A DNA stretch of 64,000 nt from Fremontodendron californicum (taxonomy: Eukaryota > Streptophyta > Magnoliopsida > Malvales > Malvaceae): assembly GCA_030761205.1 (NCBI GenBank), contig JAULJL010000027.1, forward strand, positions 19,718,501 through 19,782,500, in the 5' to 3' direction. Position 1 is the stretch's first letter; each line of letters starts with the position of its first letter. Below the pieces are notes generated by a model, which saw only the letters and a program-made list of their open reading frames with translations, searched no databases and was not told the origin of the DNA. Made by a program: the position numbers and the translations under genes. This document shows, one piece after another, positions 12,766-21,965 of the stretch.

Positions 12766-13302
12766 ATGGATGATATTCTCACAAGATTGCAGAAACGATT
12801 TCCTCCTTTTCCTCGAAATATTTTACTGAATCTTTACCAAGTTCGATTTGAAAGATTAAGAATGCTTATGTACAAAGGGATTCCTGAAGACATACGTTGG
12901 ATAATTGAAGCCAAGGTACGTGAAGATGAATATCTTCCTGTTTTGCATTTACCAGGAACAGGTAGAAGCACTTTTGCAAAGAAGCGACGAGCAAAGCGCA
13001 TGGGTTCAAACTGCCACAAATGTGCACGATGGACGTGTAACGATAAATGTCGTTCTATTGGGATTCCGTCCTCTAATCGAGATGATAAAATTGAATTCAT
13101 TAAGGATGGACTGAGTAAGGAGAATTTGGGTAATATCCAACTTTCTCTTGAGACGCATCCTAGTGGAGACGTACAAAGAGAAATTCTTGATTTATGGCCG
13201 CAATTCCAAAGGGAATGGCAACATCTTGGGAATCTGATGTTAAAAGACCCTGTTTGCCAGCTTGTAAGAAAACTGGATGGGAAGCATATCCTCGACTCAT
13301 AG
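12766..13302 (+). CDS. Cargo ORF of unknown function with a Cys cluster (178 aa)
   Basis: An uninterrupted 178-codon frame lies between integrase and the LOG gene. I do not recognise the family. Residues 1-70 are rich in charged and aromatic residues, followed by a basic, possibly nuclear-targeting stretch (AKKRRAKRMG). A CX2CX4CX3C cluster comes next (CHKCARWTCNDKC), which could bind zinc, and the C-terminal half is helix-forming and Trp/Leu-rich. No transmembrane segment or signal peptide is seen, so it does not look like the env-like gene some Athila elements carry at this place. It starts at the ATG abutting a CAG acceptor-like site. The older A' copy lacks it. An antisense frame (12834-13355) is taken as a shadow. 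Confidence 0.6.
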   Translation: MDDILTRLQKRFPPFPRNILLNLYQVRFERLRMLMYKGIPEDIRWIIEAKVREDEYLPVLHLPGTGRSTFAKKRRAKRMGSNCHKCARWTCNDKCRSIGIPSSNRDDKIEFIKDGLSKENLGNIQLSLETHPSGDVQREILDLWPQFQREWQHLGNLMLKDPVCQLVRKLDGKHILDS

Positions 13303-13592
13303 AAGGCGTTTAAGCCGTTTCTGGACGTAAAACCAGAGGAAGATGTGAGCCACAATCACAACTACAATAAATGACTTCTCAGCTTTTGGTTTGATTTGCA
13401 ATAACTTTATTTTGGTTTAATTTACGTGTTGTTCGATTTGTGTAATTATTCTCGTTTTTTTTATTTGTCTTTTCTTTTTGATTTTCTTCCTGAAATCACG
13501 CAAAAATCTTTTGTTAGGTTAACATTTTCTTCTGACAGGTCAGATACACTTTCGGCGACATTATTACTCTTGTCTGATTCACTACTCAGTCC

Positions 13593-13644
13593 TCTATATA
13601 TTACACCATGTACTCATTCTCTTTCAGGCACTCGAAAAAAAAAA
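13593..13644 (+). promoter_or_regulatory. TATA-like box and acceptor-like tract before LOG
   Basis: CTATATATTA near 13593-13602 lies about 45 bp before the LOG ATG. It is followed by a pyrimidine-rich run ending TTCTCTTTCAG (AG at 13626-13627), then a short leader with an A run before the ATG at 13645. The layout repeats that of the preceding ORF. Confidence 0.4.
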
Positions 13645-14301
13645 ATGGAAAGTACTTCATCCCAGCGCATTAAAAAAATTTGTGTCTTTGGAGGTGCTTA
13701 TCCAGGGAAAAATAACATATTCGCTGATGAAGCCATAAGAGTTGGAGTAATACTTGCCCAACAAAAGATCCACTTGATTTATGGAGGCGGTAGTACGGGT
13801 TTAATGGGAGCAGTCGCTACAGCAGCACACGCCGGAGGAAGTCCAGTTCTAGGAATCGTGCCAAAACTATTCACAAGTTTTTGTGGACCTACCGTGGGTA
13901 AGGAAATACAAGTCTGGAGTATCCCTGAACGGATGACAATCATGCACCATTCTGCCGATGCATTCATTGCTTTACCAGGAGGTCTGGGTACATTGGAAGA
14001 AATAGCTTGCGTGGCTTCTTGGTCATCTTTGGTCACAAATAAGAAACCCATTGGTTTGCTTAATATTAATGGTTATTTTAGTAATTTGCTTTCATATTCA
14101 GATAATGCTGTGGATAATGGATTCATGTTTTCAGAGGCAAGGAGAACCATAATTTCTGCTACAACCATTAAGATTTACTTAAAAAGCTCCAAGCTTATGA
14201 GTGTTTATCTGCTACGGTTGTTTCGCAAACGCTCGGAAAAAGAAAAAGAGATATGGACGAGCAAGGAGTGGATTGCACTTTGTCTTTGTGACATTATCTA
14301 A
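13645..14301 (+). pseudogene. LOG: LOG-family cytokinin riboside 5'-monophosphate phosphoribohydrolase, retrotransposon-borne, C-terminal frameshift
   Basis: LOG enzymes cleave ribose 5-phosphate from cytokinin nucleotides, releasing active cytokinin in the cytosol or nucleus. Visible hallmarks: N-terminal KKICVFGGAYPGKN (usual FCGSS changed to FGGAY), YGGGSTGLMG at residues 46-55, an Arg at residue 96 where the catalytic Arg is expected (the usual following Lys is Met), and the signature PGGLGTLEE at 111-119. The stretch ending SEARRTIISATTI is also LOG-like. One base is missing near 14169 relative to the A2 copy, so about 43 residues of unrelated tail replace the true C-terminus; the frame stops at 14301. 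The frame is open upstream to 13426, but that extension has no LOG character, so ATG 13645 is preferred. There are no introns, unlike typical plant LOG genes. It lies on the same strand as gag-pol. Activity is uncertain. Confidence 0.88.
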
Positions 14302-14384
14302 CATTTTGCTTGTTGTGTCTCAGTTATAATAAGTGGTTAGCAACCTCTGCAGGTAATATCTCCTAAATTCTACCTTTAAAATTT

Positions 14385-14402
14385 GACATTGGGGACAATG
14401 TC
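14385..14402 (+). other. Perfect 7-bp-stem hairpin in A1 3' UTR
   Basis: GACATTG GGGA CAATGTC. It lies inside the cargo-flanking part and is missing from the corresponding region of A2. Confidence 0.7.
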
Positions 14403-14697
14403 ATATTTTAGTAGGGGGTAAGGGACATATTTTGCTAATTTAAAAAAAAAAAAAAAGTTTGTTGTGTTTTAAGCAATTTAGAAGTATTCATTCTGAACAA
14501 GGTCTGAGTAAGGGAGACTTGAGACATACCTTGTCAGTTTGATTTTAATCTTTTTATGTTTACTTGTTAATTTTTGTTTAGTATTTTAGGATTATTTAGG
14601 TTGCATGAGTTTGTTTTGTTTTGAGTCTTAGTTGTTCCTATTCTTATGTTATTAGTTCTTTTCTCCTACACATGATTCTTTCATTTGGGTTAATAGA

Positions 14698-14719
14698 CTT
14701 ACATTGAGGACAATGTAAG
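14698..14719 (+). other. Conserved 9-bp-stem hairpin in family A 3' UTR
   Basis: CTTACATTG AGGA CAATGTAAG, followed by AAGTGTGGGGGG. Equivalent hairpins occur on the minus strand at 50441-50462 (A2) and, slightly decayed, at 44313-44332 (A'). Confidence 0.75.
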
Positions 14720-16263
14720 AATTAAGTGTGGGGGGAATGATTTAGGATTTCTTTTATTTTTGTCTACTATTTTTTTTATGAGTCTTTATTATTATTATTA
14801 TTATTTTTTTTAGTGTGTTTTAGTTCCTTTTTAATACAATGATGAGATATGAATTGCATAAGTCTAAAACAGATTTATTAGTGAGAAGATTTTAATGAGA
14901 ATTGAGCTTGATGTCAACCTTTTTATGAGCCAATGTTAATATGATATGTTGATTGAGAAAGAAGCATGTTTAGACTTAATCTGACTTGTATAATCATCCT
15001 TGTGAGTTTTTGAGCCTATAATGATTGATGCATTATACAAATCAATCTAATTTCTTTCTTGAGTGCTCTTATGATTACATGATTCTCTAGAACTTGCTTT
15101 AAACCGTTTGAGACTATATTGATACATGTGACAACATGAATATGATAGAGGCATTAGGATTATAACCAGAGCCAAACAGCCATCCATTATTAATGTTCTA
15201 AGAGAACATCCCCACTAGTGAGCCAATTTGAGCCTACATTAAATATGCTGTTTTATTGGTAACCACAACTTACACCTAGCCTAAATATACTTATATCCTT
15301 ACCCTTGTTCTAAAGATGGGTTATATATTTTGAGACATATTGCAAAAAAAAACAAGGGATATTTTTAGTTAAAAATTTGGGTTAGAAACAAGAAATAAGT
15401 GTGGGGGGAAAAGAAAAGAAAAGTCAAGAGAAAAAGAAATGGAATACTGGCAAATATATTCCTATGTAAAAAAAAAAAAATGAATCATCTCTTGAATTTG
15501 TGGAAAAAGAAAAAGATGTTACAAAGTTGTTTAGAATGAAGAAAAGGCCCAACATGAATATCCGGCCTAGGTGACTATGTACTTGTAAAGAGTTTTGAGA
15601 AGTTTCTTTGTATGATCTTTTTATGTCTCTAAACTTTATGAACTCTTTGGAACCTTTGTGATATCTTTATCCTTTTGTTCTTCAACCACATTACAAACCC
15701 CTTGACCCCATTACAACCTTGATTAAAGACCTCTTGATTTATGAAGTTGCATGATCTTTTAGTGGAGAATAGGTGGACAAGCAAGCATATGGTAGAACTA
15801 TTTTCATGAGATTGATTGAGTGTAAACACTTTACCACTACTTTAAAGGGTGAAAATCATGAGAGTATCCCATGTGAGAGGTTGAGATTAAGTTTGAATAT
15901 GCACTATTTTGATTGAAATATGTTATGTTAATATTGGCTTAACTCAAACTATTTACATTCAAGCAAGAATTTTTGTGAATTTCTTTAAGCTATTGATTAG
16001 TTTTTAAGACTTGTCCAATGATTATCTCTAATTTATATTGGAAGGATTAGTTATAATTATTATTTTTAGTTTTTCTTATGTCTTCAATGTTTGTGGGTAT
16101 CGTTCAAGTAAACCCTCACGAGACTAAACTCGTCCACTAGGGACACCTAGGGGTTTAAAGGCTTGTGTCACATGCTAAGTGCCACCGTGATTTCCTACGA
16201 AAATGGATTAGATTAGATTTTCTTATTTTATTGAGTCGTTGCTAGGGACTAGCAACAATCTAA

Positions 16264-16275
16264 GTGTGGGGGGTG
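16264..16275 (+). promoter_or_regulatory. Polypurine tract of A1
   Basis: GTGTGGGGGGTG directly abuts the 3' LTR start and should prime plus-strand synthesis. Confidence 0.8.
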
Positions 16276-18048
16276 TGATAACTCGTATAATTATATAGTT
16301 TTTAGTTATGTTTTATTATTGTTTTGTGTCAAATACGAGTTATTATTGTTTAGTCTAATTGTGTTTATGATCTTTTATATTTTTATGTAATTTGGTGTTT
16401 TTCACAAGTTTCTTTGAGTGATTTCAGATTACTAGAATTAAGGGCAAATCCAGTTCAGTTCCAGTTCTGACACTTTTCGCCATATCCGCTATATCTCGAG
16501 TTTCACTGAAGCAATAAGGCTGAAATTTTAACCATGCAAAGTTAAGAGGCATATCTATCTTTTTCATGTTTTACACTTCTTGAAACGGAGTCGTTTTCCC
16601 TAGCGAAATCGACCATCAAGTTGGCTGATGTGCAATGACGTCTGTGCTGACCTGTTTTCGTATTTTGCCCATATCTTCTTATCCACATCAGAAAATGAGC
16701 TGATTCCAACAACTATGGATCAGTAACTGATAGGGGAACAGTTTTCTAGAAGACCATGTGATCAGATCAGGCCTCCAATATTGAAAAAATCGACCATCAA
16801 GTTGGCTGATCAAAATTGTCATACAATATGACGAAAATTGTTAGAAAAATGCACCCACCTATTATACCTACCTTTGAAATTTGTAAAGCTTGTCTCTTGT
16901 CATTTAGCCCTCCAAAATGTGTATAAATAGAGGGCCTTCGATGATTGTAGAGGATCATATGGTAGATTGGTAGGAAATTAGCCATTGTAATAAAATTCTC
17001 TAAGTTTTCTTCTTCTTTCTTTTCTCTAGTTTTCTTTTTCTTTATTTTCTTCTTCTTCTTTCTTTCTTTTATTTCCTTCTTAGATTCTCTTTACTTTTAT
17101 GTTTATGTTTACAATGCCTATGCTAGGCTAAACTTCTATTTGGTTAAGGGTGATTTCAAAGCCCTAGACATGTTTTGTGATTGATTTTCAGATTCTATCT
17201 ATCATTAATTTTCTATCAAAGTTGCTTATGTTCTTCTACAAGAATTGTTCATGATGTTGTCTTGATTTATTTAGGTGTACAACTAGATAGATCTTGATAA
17301 TTATCTATTGCTAGTTTAGGAGTCTTGATCCGTGTAATTGTTTTGATTTCCTATTCATAAGTGGCAATTTGTGATTAATGATTATGGTCAAGTTTTCAAT
17401 AATTGCAAAGTGGAACATAACCTAAGTTGAACAATCTGAGCTTATGTGTTTGTTGCTTAGATCAACCTATCTTTCTCATCATAAAGCTGCCATTAAATTG
17501 AATTTAGAGAGCTTATTCTAGGTTGTTTAATGGTTAGAGATTAAATAGAGAGCTTGTTCTATTTAACGACAAACTAAGGAAAGATTGGGATAACAGAGCT
17601 TGTTGTTATCTACGGTTGTTAACTTTGATAGTTGGTTGATATTGATAGATCTGAAATTGATTCTTAATGATGTCTAGTGGTGGAGAATGAAACCTTAACC
17701 ATATTTTTCATATTTGATTCTTCTTACTTACTTGTTTTCTTACTTTTCTAGTTTGTTTATTTTTAAAAGTATATTTATTTTTATTGGCTGGTTATACCGC
17801 CTAATTTGTATATTAACTTTGTTTTATTTTTATTGGCTGGTTATACCGCCTAATTTGTATATTAACTTTGTTTTATTTTTATTGGCTGGTTATGCCGCCT
17901 AATTTAGTTTATATATTTTTATTGGCTGGTTATACCGTCTTGCATCTTATTCTTATTATTTACTTTAGATTAAATCTGGCTTCAAAAACCCCTTTTCTTT
18001 TATTATTTTCTTTGAACGTAAGTTATAAACTAATAACTCATAGATTAA
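16276..18048 (+). repeat. 3' LTR of A1, truncated at its 3' end
   Basis: It begins TGATAACTCG and follows the 5' LTR through ...CTCATAGATTAA, then breaks into unrelated order. About 100 bp of terminal U5 are missing. The TATA box is at 16922-16930. Sequence after 18048 is a second copy of family A 3' UTR, not host DNA. Confidence 0.92.
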
Positions 18049-19208
18049 TTGTCTACTATTTTTTTTTATGAGTCTTTATTATTATTATTATTATTATTTT
18101 TTTTTTAGTGTGTTTTAGTTCCTTTTTAATACAATGATGAGATATGAATTGCATAAGTCTAAAACAGATTTATTAGTAAGAAGATTTTCATGAGAATTGA
18201 GCTTGATGTCAACCTTTTTATGAGCCAATGTTAATATGATATGTTGATTGAGAAAGAAGCATGTTTAGACTTAATCTGACTTGTATAATCATCCTTGTGA
18301 GTTTTTGAGCCTATAATGATTGATGCATTATACAAATCAATCTAATTTCTTTCTTGAGTGCTCTTATGATTACATGATTCTCTAGAACTTGCTTTAAACC
18401 GTTTGAGACTATATTGATACATGTGACAACATGAATATGATAAAGGCATTAGGATTATAACCAGAGCCAAACAGCCATCCATTATTAATGTTCTAAGAGA
18501 ACATCCCTACTAGTGAGCCAATTTGAGCCTACATTAAATATGCTGTTTTATTGGTAACCACAACTTACACCTAGCCTAAATATACTTATATCCTTACCCT
18601 TGTTCTAAAGATGGGTTATATATTTTGAGACATATTGCAAAAAAAAACAAGGGATATTTTTAGTTAAAAATTTGGGTTAGAAACAAGAAATAAGTGTGGG
18701 GGGAAAAGAAAAGAAAAGTCAAGAGAAAAAGAAATGGAATACTGGCAAATATATTCCTAAAAAAAAAATATGAATCATCTCTTGAATTTGTGGAAAAAGA
18801 AAAAGATGTTACAAAGTTGTTTAGAATGAAGAAAAGGCCCAACATGAATATCCGGCCTAGGTGACTATGTACTTGTAAAGAGTTTTGAGAAGTTTCTTTG
18901 TATGATCTTTTTATGTCTCTAAACTTTATGAACTCTTTGGAACCTTTGTGATATCTTTATCCTTTTGTTCTTCAACCACATTACAAACCCCTTGGCCCCA
19001 TTACAACCTTGATTAAAGACCTCTTGATTTATGAAGTTGCATGATCTTTTAGTGGAGAATAGGTGGACAAGCAAGCATATGGTAGAACTATTTTCATGAG
19101 ATTGATTGAGTGTAAACACTTTACCACTACTTTAAAGAGTGAAAATCATGAGAGTATCCCATGTGAGAGGTTGAGATTAAGTTTGAATATGCACTATTTT
19201 GATTGAAA
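18049..19208 (+). repeat. Displaced family A 3' UTR fragment (left arm of a fold-back)
   Basis: Almost identical to A1 14760-15918, plus strand. It ends at GATTGAAA, where it meets a minus-strand LTR across a 3-base AAA microhomology. The reverse-oriented 3' UTR beyond that LTR makes this the left arm of an inverted repeat. No gene is seen. Confidence 0.88.
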
Positions 19209-20982
19209 GATAAATTGTAAGTATAGTAGTTAGCAAGGGTCGAGTCCTCAGGGATTGGGTTTTAGTTTATAAGTTAATAGTTTAAAACTTAAATTCAAGA
19301 ACAATAAAAGAAAAGGGGTTTTTGAAGCCAGATTTAAACTAAAGTAAATAATAAGAATAAGATGCAAGGCGGTATAACCAGCCAATAAAAATATATATAC
19401 TAAATTAGGCGGTATAACCAGCCAATAAAAATAAAACAAAGTTAATATACAAATTAGGCGGTATAACCAGCCAATAAAAATAAATATACTTTTAAAAATA
19501 AGCAAACTAGAAAAGTAAGAAAACAAGTAAGTAAGAAGAATCAAATATGAAAAATATGGTTAAGGTTTCATTCTCCACCACTAGACATCATTAAGAATCA
19601 ATTTCAGATCTATCAATATCAACCAACTATCAAAGTTAACAACCGTAGATAACAACAAGCTCTGTTATCCCAATCTTTCCTTAGTTTGTCGTTAAATAGA
19701 ACAAGCTCTCTATTTAATCTCTAACCATTAAACAACCTAGAATAAGCTCTCTAAATTCAATTTAATGGCAGCTTTATGATGAGAAAGATAGGTTGATCTA
19801 AGCAACAAACACATAAGCTCGGATTGTTCAACTTAGGTTATGTTCCACTTTGCAATTATTGAAAACTTGACCATAATCATTAATCACAAATTGCCACTTA
19901 TGAATAGGAAATCAAGACAATTACACGGATCAAGACTCCTAAACTAGCAATAGATAATTATCAAGATCTATCTAGTTGTACACCTAAATAAATCAAGACA
20001 ACATCATGAACAATTTTTGTAGAAGAACATAAGCAACTTTGATAGAAAATTAATGATAGATAGAATCTGAAAATCAATCACAAAACATGTCTAGGGCTTT
20101 GAAATCACCCTTAACCAAATAGAAGTTTAGCCTAGCATAGGCATTGTAAACATAAACATAAAATTAAAGAGAATCTAAGAAGGAAATAAAAGAAAGAAAG
20201 AAGAAGAAGAAAATAAAGAAAAAGAAAACTAGAGAAAAGAAAGAAGAAGAAAACTTAGAGAATTTTATTACAATGGCTAATTTCCTACCAATCTACCATA
20301 TGATCCTCTACAATCATCCAAGGCCCTCTATTTATACACATTTTGGAGGGCTAAATGACAAGAGACAAGCTTTACAAATTTCAAAGGTAGGTATAATAGG
20401 TGGGTGCATTTTTCTAACAATTTTCGTCATATTGTATGACAATTTTGATCAGCCAACTTGATGGTCGATTTTGTCAATATTGGAGGCCTGATCTGATCAC
20501 ATGGTCTTCTAGAAAAATGTTCCCCTGTCAGTTACTGATCCATAGCCGTTGGAATCAGCTCATTTTCTGATGTGGATAAGAAGATATGGGCAAAATACGA
20601 AAACAGGTCAGCACAGACGTCATTGCACATCAGCCAACTTGATGGTCGATTTCGCTAGGGAAAACGACTCCGTTTCAAGAAGTGTAAAACATGAAAAAGA
20701 TAGATATGCCTCTTATCTTTGCACGGTCAAAATTTCAGCCTTATTGCTTCAGTGAAACTCCAGATATAGCTGATACGGAAAAAGGTGTCTGAACTGGAAC
20801 TGAACTGGATTTGCCCTTAATTCTAGTAATCTGAAATCACTCAAAGAAACTTGTGAAAAACACCAAATTACATAAAAATATAAAAGATCATAAACACAAT
20901 TAGACTAAACAATAATAACTCGTATTTGACACAAAACAATAATAAAACATAACTAAAAACTATATAATTATACGAGTTATCA
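19209..20982 (-). repeat. Family A LTR in reverse orientation, U5 end truncated
   Basis: It reads on the minus strand from TGATAACTCG (20982) to within about 50 bp of the usual LTR end. The TATA box is at 20328-20336 and there are three subrepeat copies. It forms the spacer between the two 3' UTR arms. Confidence 0.9.
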
Positions 20983-21965
20983 CACCCCCACACTTAGATT
21001 GTTGCTAGTCCCTAGCAACGACTCAATAAAAATAAAATAAGAAAATCTAATCTAATCCACTTTCGTAGGAAATCACGGTGGCACTTAGCATGTGACACAA
21101 GCCTTTAAACCCCTAGGTGTCCCTAGTGGACGAGTTTAGTCTCGTGAGGGTTTACTAGAACGATACCCACAAACATTGAAAAACTAAAATATAAATAAAC
21201 TACATATACTAAAAATATTTATTCCTAATCCTTTCAATACAAATTAGAGACAATCTTTGAACAAGTCTTATAAACTAATCAATAGCTTAAAGAATTTCAC
21301 AAAAATTCATGCTTGAATGTAAATTGTTTGAGTTAAGCCAATATTAACATAACATATCTCAATCAAAATAGTGCATGTTCAAATTTAATCTCAACTTCTC
21401 ACATGATATACCCTCATGATTTTCACTCTTTAAAGTAGTGGTGAAGTGTTTACACTCAATCAATCTCATGAAAACAGTTCTACCATATTCTTGCTTGTCC
21501 ACCTATTCTCCACTATTTAGATCATACAACTTCATGAATCAAGAGGTCTTTAATCAAGGTTGTAATGGGGCCAAGGGGTTTGTAATGTGGTTGAATAACA
21601 AAAGGATAAAGATATCACAAAGGCTCCAAAGAGTTCATAAAGTTTAGAGACATAATAAGATCATACAAAGAAACTTCTCAAAACTCTTTACAAGTACATA
21701 GTCACCTAGGCCGAATATTCATGTTGGGCCTTTTCTTCATTCTAAACAACTTTGTAACATCTTTTTCTTTTTCCACAAATTCAAGAGATGATTCATATTT
21801 TTTACATAGGAATGTATTTGCCAGTATTCCATTTCTTTTTCTCTTGACTTTTCTTTTATTTTCCCCCCACACTTATTTCTTGTTTCTAACCCAAATTTTC
21901 AACTAAAAATATCCCTTGTTTTTTGCAATATGTCTCAAAATATATAATCCATCTTTAGAACAAGG
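20983..21965 (-). repeat. Family A 3' UTR, minus strand, first part
   Basis: Reverse complement of A1 3' UTR upstream of the polypurine tract. It is interrupted at 21965 by the Ogre-type element and resumes at 39991. The last five bases, CAAGG (21961-21965), are the left target-site duplication. No gene is seen. Confidence 0.9.

Larger units (their letters stand above)
14302..16275 (+). other. 3' untranslated region of A1
   Basis: No gene is seen. It holds a hairpin at 14385-14402 (GACATTG/CAATGTC), a 15-A run at 14442-14456, a second hairpin at 14698-14719 (CTTACATTG/CAATGTAAG, 4-base loop), and a TTA/ATT microsatellite near 14786-14806. The motif AAGTGTGGGGGG occurs three times (near 14725, 15398 and 16263). 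The middle copy runs into a long purine stretch, and the last is the polypurine tract. Sequence from about 14650 to 14775 is related to 12470-12575, so the cargo lies between duplicated element sequence. Confidence 0.8.
5019..18048 (+). mobile_element. Athila-type LTR retrotransposon A1 carrying a LOG cargo gene
   Basis: This 13-kb Ty3/gypsy element has, in order: 5' LTR (5019-6889), primer-binding site, gag-pol (6996-12322, broken), a cargo module with a Cys-cluster ORF and a LOG gene (about 12576-14640), a 3' UTR, a polypurine tract (16264-16275) and a 3' LTR (16276-18048) that lacks its last part. Athila affiliation rests on the primer-binding site, the DLGA protease, a GPF-type integrase end without chromodomain, and the long post-integrase region. 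The 5' flank is GCAAC (5014-5018); the right target-site copy is lost with the 3' LTR end. Confidence 0.9.

Noticed and set aside
12766..13302. Athila env-like gene
   Set aside because: No signal peptide or membrane-spanning segment is visible and the length is short; a Cys cluster is the main feature.
13426..13644. Upstream extension of the LOG frame
   Set aside because: The extra residues are hydrophobic and pyrimidine-tract encoded, cover the TATA-like and acceptor-like sites and have no LOG similarity.
13645..14301. LOG as an ordinary host gene that happened to be next to a retrotransposon
   Set aside because: It lies between integrase and the 3' UTR/3' LTR of A1 on the same strand, and A2 has the same gene at the same relative position.
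14786..14806. ATT/TTA microsatellite as a functional element
   Set aside because: Simple slippage tract differing in length among copies; noted only because fold-back breakpoints lie close by.
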